From: Actinostola sp. cb2023
Taxonomy: Eukaryota; Cnidaria; Anthozoa; Actiniaria; Actinostolidae
Assembly: GCA_033675265.1 (NCBI GenBank)
Contig: JAUJYZ010000220.1
Coordinates: forward strand, 1 to 64,000
Length of the DNA: 64,000 nucleotides
Direction: 5' to 3'
The position numbers and the translations under genes are program-made. Below the pieces are notes generated by a model. It saw nothing but the letters and a program-made list of their open reading frames with translations. It did no database searches and was not told the origin of the DNA. This document shows positions 13,653 through 25,796 of this stretch, piece after piece (within the stretch, counting starts at the first letter, position 1; each line of letters starts with the position of its first letter).

Positions 13653-14160
13653 TTGCAAATAAAATATTTCCATTTTTCTCTGTTGATTGTCACAATCCTA
13701 TGACCTTTCACTTGATAACATCAATAGATCATTTCCTTTTCATTAAGGTAGCTTATGCCAGCAGGGAGTTTTCTTGAGCCTGATGAAGGCTATATACATT
13801 ATAGTGTCTGCCGACACCCGTAGTCCTCCAGTACCTTAATTGCCACTATAAAATAAATGTTATGTAATGTTAATTCACCCAATTGCAATAATATTGATAT
13901 AAAAAATACCAATTCAGTACAAATGAACAATAGCTTAAAGTTAGGGCCTCTGATATTACGCTATATAATACAATAATGTAAAAAGTAAAAAAAAAAAAAA
14001 AACAATATTGTCTTGATGTTAACATTCTTTCTTAACATTATTTCTCCCTGATGATGAATCCAATCAATATGAAACTTGGCAACGTGACAGTACATGTCAA
14101 GACAACAAATCTGTTCTTTTTTGTTTTTTGATTTTTTTGCTATTTTAGCAAGCCTTCACT

Positions 14161-15446
14161 TAACCTGAGTTTCAGGCCCAAAGGGGAAGAGGAGGGGGAG
14201 AGGAGGACTGGGGCGGGCGTAAGGGGAAAAGGTGGGCCTGACACCAATCCTACACAGAAGTTGTGTTGTTCGCCCGTATTTTGGGCGAAACGCTGATTGG
14301 ACGAAGAACAATGAAATGTAATAACCGGAAGTCAACATTGCAAATCTGATCCGTTGTCTGTCGATGCAGCGATCTTGAATTTTCAAATTAGCTTGAAGTT
14401 TTTATATATTTTATTTCTCTCATCGAAGAAGAGACATAATGTTTCTAAAGTCGAATGTGAGGGAGCTTTGAGCACAGACTTTAGAAGTACTACTGATTCA
14501 CAAATTTTATCTCGTGTTCGCGTCCCCTGATAGAATTTATACGCGACCGTTAGGAAACGAGACTGACATGTACACTATAAAGAATGCGGTTCCTTACAGT
14601 TTACGGGATCTTAAATATACAGCAGATTCAGGTTGAGCGTTTAACGGCGACGTTTGTCGCGATCGTTGTGACAGTTTGAATGTTACGTTGTCAAGTGAAA
14701 TGCCAGACGTTTCTAGGTGGCGGGGACGATGTTTGTCTTAGAAAACACCGTTGAACTATTAAATTAAACGGCCAAAATTATTACAAAAAATGTGTTTTTC
14801 CGGCTGTAAATGCAATACGAAAAACATTCACTGAAAGGTTGTTTTGCATAAAATCTATTCAAAGCTATAAATTAGCCGGCGAAAGATGTTTATCTCTTGA
14901 GAAAAACTAACGGCAACACAATCTTGTCAATGATACCGATTCTCAAATCGGACGACAAGGTCTTTCCAGCTAGATCCAATATCTTCCTTTGCTATTTAGT
15001 CTTTAGAAACAAATAACTTTTCGCCTTCAGCGAGAAACGTCTGGCATTTCACTTGACAACGTAACATTCAAACTGTCACAACGATCGCGACAAATGTCGC
15101 CGTTAAAACGCTCAACCTGAATCTGCTGTAAGGTAAAGTGAATGTGGCATTATTCTCTATTTCAAGTAGTTTTGTTTCGATCGAAATTGAATCTTTCAAA
15201 TCCAGTACAGTGTAGGGATACGTGATCAAACTGTACATATCTTGTATTCATCAAGTTTTGACAGTTGTGACACGTCAATTTTCAAACCGGAAGAAATTGT
15301 TATTGGCTAATATTGTGGGGGAACTTCACGAAGGTCATAAGGGGCGGAACAGGTTCTGTATAGCATTGGTGTCAGGCTCACCTTTTCCCCTTCCCTTTCC
15401 TTTCCCCTCCTCCTCTCCCTTCCCTTTGAGCCTGAAACTCAGGTTA
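14161..15446. mobile_element. Foldback element with 9-bp target duplication
   Basis: Ends are TAACCTGAGTTTCAGGC and its reverse complement, followed inward by GGGAAGAGG-rich arms. A second inverted pair lies inside (14,616-14,717 against 15,030-15,130, ~100 bp each). The 9-mer GCCTTCACT flanks both sides (14,152-14,160; 15,447-15,455). A 9-bp duplication with long arms is typical of Mutator-like elements; the assignment is inferred and no transposase is present. Confidence 0.75.
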
Positions 15447-15845
15447 GCCTTCACTAGATGTTATGATTCTGTCTTCGGATTTTGGGCTTCCTGTGGTATG
15501 CGCGACATGCACCACAGGTAAACCGCCAAAAGGATGACATTCAAAGTCGATTTTCCCACTCAATTTGTGAAAATCTGAAACTATTTCTTCACTCCAGTAT
15601 ATTACATCTCTAGAGCTATCTATGGTCTGAATTCTGTTACAAACAGAAATCTAGAAGTAGGTAAAAACGATCATTGAAATGTGGGCTTCCTGTGGTGTGC
15701 TCAACGATTGAAACGCCAGAAATTCGGTTAACATTCAACCTAAATACAGCAAATTAAAGTTTTCTCTAGCTTCCTATAGATATTTCGTATTTCTAAGTAA
15801 TATTTGTCTCAAAGTTTAAGCTTTGAAAATTTTCGATTTTCAATT

Positions 15846-17028
15846 GAAGGGGTGCCCATGAAAACTGCGTATGTGACTATTTTCATGTTTTTCAAAATGT
15901 TATGCAATTGCTTCAAAAATACACCTGCTGGCTTATTGATACCTATATAAACATGATTTGGTCATTTTTAGATCGATTACACTAGAAAAAGAGCTTGTTT
16001 TGCAGTTTGCCGTTTTTCGTAGAAATCAAAAATGCGCGTTTTTGACGTCATGACAATGTGCGACATTTGACTTTGATTTTCTTCCAAAATACATCATTGT
16101 GAAACAAAACGCCACTTGCTCGGCAAACTTCCATCTCTCTTCTTGGTATATTCGGGGATTTTCAATTCGACTATTTCGGGATCCCTGTTGTTTTCCAACG
16201 CACGACCGAACTGCATTCTGGGATATCATGAACATTTTTGTGAACGACATTCCGTACCGTGTTTTAGAGATTTTATAAAGTCTTTTATCACCCGGGCCTA
16301 CAGGCAAACTAATGCACCGGTTGCATTCTTTACTAGTCGAAAGTCGCCAAAACTGCCTTAGTAGGTCCTCGAATTCACCACAGAACGACCAGAGATATTA
16401 AACAACTCTCACTCGGCTGAATCGGCCATTTTGAAAATCTGACACCGTGTTTGCAGATTCAGTTTCATCGTGAAATTGCACCTCGCCCCTGATTTCTTCC
16501 AGGAGAATGGCCTCTACCACCAGTCAAGCTTAATGATGCTGTTCTGGGGGCTTCTGTGGTGAAAACATGGCAATAAAAGACTTTAAATTGTGGCAAAGTG
16601 GCCCAGTTCTGCGAAGCACTTCCAGAACCGATAGCCACGCCACGAGACAACTTAACCGCCTGATAGTTTGAGCCCGCGAGCTGTCAAGATTTCCATGGCA
16701 ACAAAATTCGCTAAAAACTTCTAAAATCTCTGGAAGTGAAAGGTTGAAATCATTCACATCTGAAGGTTTGTTATTGTTGAACAACACGCACAGATCACTG
16801 ACGCGTAAAAGTTTCTTAATTTGCATATTTTCACCAACTAATCCTGATAAATTCAATCAGAAATTAAATATACTGTAGTGCCCAAAATTCGAGTGTAATC
16901 GATCTAAAAACACCAAATCATGTGTATATAAGTATTTAGAAGCCAGTAGGTGTATTTTTGAAGCAATTGCATAACATTTTGAAAATAATCAAAATAGTCA
17001 CATACGCAGTTTTCATGGGCACCCCTTC
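15846..17028. mobile_element. DNA element with ~140-bp inverted termini
   Basis: Arms at 15,846-15,985 and about 16,890-17,028 start GAAGGGGTGCCCATGAAAAC. AATT is present on both sides and may be a duplication or part of the arm. The interior is unique, with short open frames on both strands but no transposase that I recognise. Confidence 0.75.
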
Positions 17029-18148
17029 AATTATTATTTGCAAAATATATACAGCCTCTGATTGTCTTCATAGTGTAACGGAACCAAGATTTCTCACTGA
17101 CATACTCTCGCCATAGGACTTGGATTTATTGAGACACAAGTTTACAACTGCATGATCACAGATCTCTGCTATTATAACCGAGAACCAACTAACTTACAAG
17201 GATAACAGACTTATATTTATACTAGATTTCAGACAGTTTCTAGAATGTGATTATGTGCATGTACATGTATGTACTTGTTATTACAAAATGATTATGAAAC
17301 TAGACGCTCTAATAGCGTGAACTTGGGCTTCTTAAGGTGACTCGATTGGATTTTTCCGTAGCGATACCTCTTGCGTTTGAAACATGATTGTGCATTTGTG
17401 AACAATCTATTGGTAAATTGAGTATTACAACCTTGTTACAGAAAGATCAAAGTTTCTAATGAAGTATGTTTTATGGAATACTATGGCAATGCTGAGAGAG
17501 AATTCCTCTTTTTACATATTCTCAATTTGATTCTAGGATTATTTTGGGAAAATGCTTGTGTGATCATAGTGTGCATAATTGTCTCTAGTTCTAGTGAATA
17601 CAAACAAATTCTGTTCAGCATTTTTGAGATATCTTCGATTCAAGTTTTTGAGTAAATACTTCAAGCGTAAATAAAGCAATTAAATCAATCACCTGAAATC
17701 CAAGTAAATCTGGCGTATTAAAACTCAATTTTAGACTTGAATTGTTGCAATGATATTGAACTACCTTTCTGGAAAAGTTGAGAGAAATCGCTTGCAATGA
17801 TATCGGAAAATGTGAGCTCGAGTCATACACGATGAGGTGTTTACTTTGCTCTTGTTGTCCACCATTCGTTCTAGTTTTACTAAAACAAGACGCTCAATGA
17901 GCGTTCACTCGGGCATTATGAAAAGGAGAATGTCAGTTGCGTGAGGAAGAACCTGAAAATGAATGCCAGTTGGTTGAAGAAAAATAATATTTATATATGT
18001 TTTTTGGTGTGCATAGATAACAAGAAGAGTGTCAGTTATCTCAGTATCTGCCCTGAGCGAACAATGCTTCGGATTAAGTTCGATAGACGCTCGGAAACTA
18101 TTTCACACGTTTGAGCGACCGTTTGAGCGACCGTTTGAGCGAATCATA
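17029..18148. other. Gene-free stretch
   Basis: AT-rich, with no recognised gene. The words GACGCTC(A/T)A near 17,307 and 17,890 belong to a dispersed repeat also seen at 19,051-19,147 and 21,865-21,990. Confidence 0.4.
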
Positions 18149-18860
18149 GGCCATGTTCACACTGAGATCGGTTCAGATCGATCTAGATTTGAATCGAATC
18201 AAATTTAGATCGGTTGCGTTCACACTTGCATCGGCCTGAACCGATCTGAACCGCTCTGAACCGATCGCGATCGGTTTGGCTGTTCACACTGGCAAATTTC
18301 TTGACGATATTTTGCTAGTCGGCGGCATTGTACACCATGTATCCATAGTAACGATGTTGACATTTCAAAATGCAGACAACTGAGCGATCGATTTGCAATA
18401 AATGCGACATTTTTAAACTCTTTCTTTTTAACGACAAGCGTATTAATTTCAAGTTTTTCAAAAAGTAAAAAGCAACGAAGGCTGGCTCTGTTAATAGAAG
18501 AGGAAGGGAACTGTAGAGAAGAGAATATTTATGGTTAATCTACGAGAAAGCGGCGAGCACGAAACAGAGCATTGACTTGAGATGCGTTTGTTTTTTTCGC
18601 CCTAATTGTTTGTCAGGACGACTTGGAGAAGGAAAGACAGACCGATGTTTGAAGAGACTGGTCCTAGATCGGTTTAGTTTTAGATCGTACTGTTCACACT
18701 AGCACTAAACCGGTTTACTTTAATTCGAACTAAAAGTAGACCACCTCTAAAGCCGGTCTACTTTTAGATCGATCTGAACCGATCTAAATCCAGTGTGAAC
18801 AGTCTAGATCAGTCTAGACCGATCTGAACCGATCTAACTTGTGCTAGTGTGAACACGGCC
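18149..18860. mobile_element. MITE, GGCC(A/G)TGTTCACACT termini
   Basis: The left end GGCCATGTTCACACT pairs with the right end AGTGTGAACACGGCC; the trinucleotide ATA borders both sides. The subterminal parts are dense in GAACCGATCTGA and AGATCGGTTCAGAT words, a palindromic motif set. It is 712 bp and non-coding. A 3-bp duplication would fit a PIF/Harbinger-type element, an inference. The host sequence on both sides also carries a ~50-bp direct repeat (18,068-18,120; 18,865-18,925). Confidence 0.75.
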
Positions 18861-18985
18861 ATACTTTCGGATTTAGTTCGATAGGCATTCGGAAACTATT
18901 CTATCCGTTTTTGGCGACCATGAATATGCAACCTCAAATGACCTCAAGTACGTTTAAATACGTACGATATACGTACCAGAGTCGA

Positions 18986-19147
18986 AGAGTCGGAGATCTT
19001 TATCGGCGATGTTCACCGATATAGTCTCCCTCGTCACGCAACTGTCGTAATGCCCGACTATACGCTCATTGAGCGTCTTCTTCTGTAATAGATCCCTAAA
19101 ATCTAAGGATGTTTTGACTTCGATTGTATTTTTGCCGTTCACTGACC
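18986..19147 (-). repeat. Dispersed repeat copy (pairs with 21,865-22,000)
   Basis: The reverse complement of this stretch matches 21,865-22,000, sharing ACGGCAAAAATACAATC and ATCCTTAGATTTTAGGGA. Both copies end near GTTGCGTGAC. The repeat is non-coding and of unknown family. Confidence 0.6.
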
Positions 19148-19464
19148 TGTTTTGAGCGTGGAAATTCTGTTTTAAATAGCGCTTAACGTGGCGGTTCTAA
19201 AATTAGATTGCGTAATAAATGTATGACTCAGACAAGGATCATACAACTGTCATCGTACTGAAAAGAACACGGATTTTCGAACATTGACCTTTCTCGCCTT
19301 TGCTTTGATGTAGTTTTGAAGTACGATTTTTACGATTCCTTTTCCTTGTGAATTTTTCAAACGTGGAATAAAATAAACATCCATCATGAGTTACTAAAAA
19401 ATAACTCGACTGGCTCGACTGTTTGCATGACTTCTGTACATATAGCTTTCTGTCAATAGATGTA

Positions 19465-20077
19465 CCGTATATTACCGTGTATAAGTCGACCTTTTAAGTC
19501 AGGATTTGTACCTCAAAATCGGGGGGTCGACTTATACACGGTGACAAAAAGTTCATGTTATGAAAAACCTTAGTTTTCAAGGAATAAAAACTGTTTAGGC
19601 TGGGTTTATGTAAACGAACTATTGTAGTATCGATCAAACTCTTAACATATGCTTATTTTGAGTTAAAAACATTCTTAGAGACTTCTTTCATCTGAATAAA
19701 GAATTAGAGACATGGTATAGCTTGTTTTATTAAGGATACAGACCTCGCAATGTCATATCTCGAACGCGTCTGTTTATCTGGCCGCCATCTTGAATTTTCA
19801 GCACGTGTACCATACGTGACTAGTTTCCAGTCCTTCTCGGAAAACAACATGTCTACGTACAAGCGAACGTAAATAGAACAATTTCGCCATTGTTTTTCTA
19901 AAACTTTCGCCCTAAATTATTGCAAAATGGCCCTTGAATATCCAAATTGCCTACTCACTTGTTCATTGGACTTTTGGGTCGACTTATACACGAGATACAT
20001 GAAAAATACTAGATTTTGAGTCCAAAAATGGGGGGTCGACTTATACACGAGGTCGACTTATACACGGTAATATACGG
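19465..20077. mobile_element. MITE at a TA site, with its empty site nearby
   Basis: Termini are CCGTATATTACCGTGTATAA and the reverse complement, with additional GTCGACTTATACACG copies subterminally. TA flanks each side (19,463-19,464; 20,078-20,079). The left-flank sequence CGACTGTTTGCATGACTTCT and onwards is repeated at 20,218-20,275 without the element, giving an unoccupied paralogous site that fixes the boundaries. TA targeting would fit Tc1/mariner-type mobilisation. 613 bp, non-coding. Confidence 0.85.
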
Positions 20078-20289
20078 TAGTTATACATCGGTGGTCATGA
20101 TCCGGTTTAATTATAAATACTCAAGGACATAACTGTACGTACTATTACAATTAGCAACAAGCATGACATAGCGAGGTCATGATAGTTTTTGAGTTCATTT
20201 CATTTGCTTTTCAGTCTCGACTGTTTGCATGACTTCTGTACATATAGCTTTCTGTCAATAGATGTAGTTACATCGCTGGTCGTGAGCTT

Positions 20290-22543
20290 TTAGTAACATG
20301 ATGACTTGTTCTCTCTCGATCCAGCACAAGCTTCTAGTCCTTCTACCACTTCTAGTCGTCGAACGATCAACTAGAATCCTGACCTTTAATAGCTTGAAGA
20401 TCTACAAAAGCTTTCAAAACTAAGATTCAAGTCTACTTGAGTCCTGTGTGGTTTGTTTTCCCTTATCTGCTGAAAAATCTTGAAACTCGATACGATCAAA
20501 TACATCGCATTCTTTCTTCATTCTTCGCATTTTTTCTTCATTCCGTGACCATGAGAAAAATAATAATAAAAACAAGAAAGTCCATTTTATAACTCGGGCT
20601 TCCTTCGGAAGGGCCAGAGTAAAAAAGTAATAATTAAAAATGCCATCGATAAATTATGCTCAAATTTAGATTGTAGCTGATATGTTCTTGTAAAATCAAG
20701 TTAATTGAAACATTTTAAGACCGCCAAATATAGGCTTCAAATCAGAACATTTTTCAACCAGTTTCAGTAGTTGTAAGTTGTTGATTCATTATGCAGCTCT
20801 TTTGTTCTAGTTTGGCACCTTCTCTTGTGCATCCACCTTCCGAACGCTTTTCCGAAATATGCTCGTACATGTAGATTTCAGCGAAAAGTCTGTTGTCGTC
20901 CCAAAATTCTGAGGCTCCATGTGTGAATAGAGAGAATGACTGGACGTTTGAAAAAAAAAGCTTTTCAAATATGTTTGAGGAAAATGACACGGATAAATGC
21001 TTTAATAAATTATTTAAAGAAATCCTTTCTTTCACTAAACATGGCTCACAAAATGGCTTCAGAATGATCTTTTGAATCTTTGAAGAGTTCACAACGGAAG
21101 TAGTTTAGAGCAATAAGAACTGTTCTGTGATTGGTCATAATTGTTTCAAAATCTCTAACGCCGATCCAAATGAACCAAGATGTACGTGTTATAAGTCGGT
21201 TGGTGAGCAAAAGTCGGAATCGACAAAGAGCGAACAGACCGACTTATGGAATCAGTCTAGTGATGAAATGTGCTGAGTCAACATATCGTAGGTACATGTA
21301 CATTTGTATATTGTTTAGATCTGAGATAATATTTATATAGTGATCAAATCAGTGTTTGGTTACTTGTTGCGTGACTCAGTAGAACATGCAGAATTTGGAA
21401 ATTGCCCGGCACTCGACAACAAAACCTTGAACAGTTTTAATCAAACTAAATTGCACGTAAATATATACAAGTATGCTAGCTACTAATTTAGTTTTAATTT
21501 AATCCATTTTCACTGCATGTACAAACGTAATGAATAACAATACAAATTATTGAAAAACTAGTATAATGGATAACAGTATCAAACAGACAAGACTAGAAAT
21601 GAAGCAGTGGGGGAGGGTTAGAAAGGAATGTGAGAACCATACGACGCTAGTCGACCAAAAAATTACTACTGGTATGAATTCCTTGCAAAATGATTTCACA
21701 AATGAATGAAAACCAACTGCAGTTTTTACAAACCCAGTAATAAAACAAAGGAAACCTAATGTACATGTAATAATTCAGCGTATTGTATCATCATACAGAA
21801 GTAGTTTTAGCCTACATGTATTTAATACTTGCACAATTTAAAGCAGAATTTCCATGCTCAGAACGAATCAGTCAACGGCAAAAATACAATCAAAAACATC
21901 CTTAGATTTTAGGGAACTATTTCAGAAAATAGTGCAGAAAACAGTGTTTGGTCACTCGTTGCGTGACTTACATGTAGTAGAGCATGCATGTGTAATTAGC
22001 ATGTACATCAAATTACATGTTACTAGTACAATTCCCTGCACCAACTTAAAAAGTAACCAAGCCTTTGCATTGGACCTTTGTATGGGGCCAAGGCTTGAGT
22101 TGAACTTAGATATAAATTTAGTCGTGATAATTTTAAACAACTTATTATTAGACTGTGCATACATGTAGTGCCGAGTTAACTATCCATTATAATTAAGAGA
22201 AAACTAGAACAAGTAAATGTAGTCTAATTGTTTTAGCATAAACCATCCAGTAGGTCTGACAGTAGAAAATGACAGAAACCAGCAACATGCAGACAATAAT
22301 TTGCCGAGGAACTCCTCTGAAACATTAGCAAAACACGATGACAAATTTGTTTGTTACCTTAATACTTGGGGTCTATGAGCTGATACTGTAGACCACTAGT
22401 AGCCAACTAATCAGATTGCAGGATTTGCGATAGACCACTGGATGGTTTATGCTAATTGCCATTAGCAAGCTAATCTAGGCAATGGATGGTCATATACTGT
22501 AGATGTTAAACAATGATAAAAATGGATTTTACCACAATCTATG
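20290..22543. other. Gene-free stretch
   Basis: No supportable gene. It contains the plus copy (21,865-22,000) of the repeat at 18,986-19,147. Open frames around 20,754-21,092 (minus) and 21,854-22,168 (plus) show no domain. Confidence 0.4.
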
Positions 22544-24725
22544 AATTTCTCGCGCGCTGATTGGATAACAGCCATTGTCGATAAGAGGACGGACGCATAG
22601 AATGACGTTTTGCTCGCGCACGGAACCAGCGTGCGCAATTGAATCAGATTTTCTTTGAAATTTATTTGTTGTTTTGGGAGCCTTTTCCGCTTTCCTGAGT
22701 AAACATTGTTGTAAAAAAAACAACAAATCAAAGTCACTTTTCTATAGTCTGTACTCTTAACGACCATAGAAATGACGTCAGAAAATGATCAAAACTCAAG
22801 TGGAACCACGAGCGTAGCGAGTGTAACTCTATCATTGCAAGCTCAACTCCAGCCTCATGCAAAGGTTTGATGGTACATGGGACTATATCAACATCTATTA
22901 AAGACTAGAGAGATTACCGGTACCTCAATTTAAACACAGTAATAGTATTATAAAACTTTACATATCTGTGTTGTTAAAGAAATTGGCAATAATTATTGCT
23001 ATAGACAGGGGAATTTTTTGCCTCCTTAGACCTTAATTTTGCAGGACTTCATTACTCTTTCAATAGATAGAACATACATGTAAAGGCACATATACATGCA
23101 TGTTACTGTACCTGTTGATACATGTAGCTTAACAATCTCATTCCTCAGTTTCAACACCACACATAATGGTAGGCTGAGATGTCGTATGACTTTGTCTTCT
23201 AGGGTAGCTGAAGATCTGGCATGAAACTGTGAAAACATTTTTGAAATATTAAGTTATACATGTATACAATGCTATCCTGCGAGCAGTTTTTTTTTCTACT
23301 TGATGCAAATCAAACATTTATATTAAATAACTTGAAACAATTAATTGTTTAAGCTTATACATGTAAATTACATGTAGATACATGTACATTGTAAGCAGGG
23401 AAAATAATATGTTATTTTCTAATAAGCTTATAGATTATACGATATTTATGCACATGAAATTATAAAAAGCTATTGTACCTTGTTTTTGGTGACTATATAA
23501 ACTTCGACATATTCCTCAAGAACAATTTTAATTAGAAATTATTTTGCTTGAACATAACTCATAAGCTTAACTTAGCTTAAGTTACTCTGAATAAGTAATA
23601 AAGAAAGAAAGTAAGCTTAACTTAGCTTAGCTTTTATTTCGAAACTATTAAACGAATACCCAGCTCAAAAATGAGTATAAACGATCATAAAAGTTTGTTT
23701 GAACCGTGTAGATAGAGGTGTTTTTAAGCAAATGGTTTTCGTTTTATTCGTGTAGTTTTTATACCCCAACCGAAGAGCTCAAATATGAGTTAAAACCGAT
23801 CATAGAAGCTTTTGTATACCGTGTAGAGTTGATTTAGCAAAGGGTCTTCCCTTTATAGACACCCAGTCGGTTATGGAAAGGCGTAATTGGGACGATTAGA
23901 GTTAAAAAATATACATTTTCCACTTCAAATCAAAGCTTACCTTACAAGACGCCATTTTGAGAAAAAGAGTGGCAAAAAGTAGAGCATGTCCTCATTACAA
24001 GATTCCGCTGACCACTTGAACTGCGCATACCTCGTTTCCAACTCCCAACCAACTCATTCTTGCCAGCGTGGCGATTTCTGCTTTTAGTGTTTGTATTCCA
24101 TGACGGTTATTGCTGATTACACTAGTAGTGTTCTTGTGTTTTATTTTTATATTTGGTAATGGCAGTAACTGTTAAACATACTTGATTATGATTTTGTGAG
24201 GACATTTTTATCAGCTCAATAAATGATAAAAAATCAGTAATTGAGCATGCGCATCAATATCAGAATGGGTCCCACATGCATAGATGAACAACATAAATCA
24301 TTTATAAATACTGGAATAATGCAATAATATTAGCCTCGACGAAAGTAAAAGGTAACTATCAATACGCGGCGGCGTTTGAAGCTTTGGGTCTTAGGTAGTT
24401 GTCCTCCCATGCAATCGAGTATAGAAACCTAAGTTCTTTGGAACCTCAAAAGACTCATTCATTTGGGCGCCCCGAACCAAGGAAGGCCATTGGCATACAT
24501 GCTCGCTTTGCAGCGAGAAGGTCGCAAATCTCACTGTGTAGGTGAGTGGTATGTGTGCTAGTGTGCTGTGCTCTAGGGGATTTTTTTAAATAAATATTGA
24601 TCCTACAGAAATTTAAAGTTTTCTGTTTCTACTATTGCACCTATAATTATCATCTCTTACCTTTACGCTTAGCGTATTAAAGACGTCGTAAAGGTTAACT
24701 TTACCTCGCGTAAAGGAGTGTAAAG
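22544..24725. other. Gene-free stretch
   Basis: Starts with the second copy of the GCGCGCTGATTGG dispersed repeat. It also has short AAGCTTAACTTAGCTTA duplications near 23,565-23,635, a pair of related blocks at 23,650 and 23,780, and AAGGAGTGTAAAGAT direct repeats near 24,712-24,750. No gene was recognised. Confidence 0.4.
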
Positions 24726-24759
24726 ATCGTAAAGGAGTGTAAAGATACTAAAATTTACA

Positions 24760-25240
24760 GACTATTTCCAAACTATTGACATACTAGTTCGGGCCTCCTT
24801 TAGGACAATTTACAGACTATTTCCAAACTATTGACATACTAGTTCGGGCCTCCTTTAGGACAATTTCCAAACTATTTCCAAACTATTGACATACTACTTC
24901 GGGCCTCCTTTAGGACAATTTACAGACTATTTCCAAACTATTGACATACTACTTCGGGCCTCCTTTAGGACAATTTCCAAAGTATTTCCAAACTATTGAC
25001 ATACTACTTCGGGCCTCCTTTAGGACAATTTCCAAACTATTTCCAAACTATTGACATACTAGTTCGGGCCTCCTTTAGGACAATTTCCAAACTATTTCCA
25101 AACTATTGACATACTACTTCGGGCCTCCTTTAGGACAATTTACAGACTATTTCCAAACTATTGACATACTAGTTCGGGCCTCCTTTAGGACAATTTCCAA
25201 ACTATTTCCAAACTATTGACATATACTAGTTCGGGCCGTT
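24760..25240. repeat. 55-bp tandem array
   Basis: About nine copies at a 55-bp spacing (GGGCC at 24,791, 24,846, 24,901, 24,956, 25,011, 25,066, 25,121, 25,176). The unit includes TTTCCAAACTATTGACATAC, TTCGGGCCTCCTTTAGGAC and a variable CAATTTACAGAC or CAATTTCCAAAC. The C-rich part of the unit resembles the reverse complement of the 5-6 kb TTTGTAAATAG array. Confidence 0.95.
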
Positions 25241-25472
25241 TACAGACTATTTACATACTAAATGTAGCCTGGTATTCATCGCAATTTCCAAGGTATTTCC
25301 AAACTATTGACAAAGAGTATTTACATAGTATGTAAATCCTCGAAAGCCTGAACGTAGTTCAGTCGATTTCCAAACCATTTACAAGATAAGATAGTATGGA
25401 AATAATATACATAGTGTGTAAATAATTTGGAAATCCCATTTACAAAGTATGTCAATCAGATTTTACATATTG

Positions 25473-25507
25473 TTTACATAGTATGGAAGAAGGTAGGATT
25501 TTCCAGT
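25473..25507 (-). repeat. Inverted copy of the 5,053-5,088 junction
   Basis: TACATAGTATGGAAGAAGGT and the following GGATTTTCCAGTG are the reverse complement of the junction that follows the left 20-bp array (CACTGGAAAATCC). It links the two tandem-repeat systems in inverted order. Confidence 0.75.
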
Positions 25508-25727
25508 GTATAACTGTAGATCTCGACTTATAACTGTAGATCTCGACTTATAACTGTAGATCTCGACTTATAACTGTAGTTCTCGACTTATAACTGTAAA
25601 TCTCGACTTATAACTGTAGATCTCGACTTATAACTGTAGATCTCGACTTATAACTGTAGATCTCGACTTATAACTGTAGATCTCGACTTATAACTGTAGA
25701 TCTCGACTTATAACTGTAGATCTCGAC
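25507..25727 (+). repeat. 20-bp satellite array, interrupted by the Maverick
   Basis: About 11 copies of TATAACTGTAGATCTCGACT. The array stops within a unit at TCGAC (25,723-25,727) and resumes at 55,696 with TCGAC, showing that the Maverick inserted inside it. Confidence 0.92.
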
Positions 25728-25796
25728 AGTAGTAAGAGGGACACTTTGGAGCGTCCCTTTCAAACACGTTTTGTCTCTTTCGCAGGAATGTGTCCA

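Noticed and set aside
18149..18860. Transcription-factor site cluster from the dense GAACCGATC words
   Set aside because: The words are subterminal repeats of a MITE bounded by clear inverted ends.
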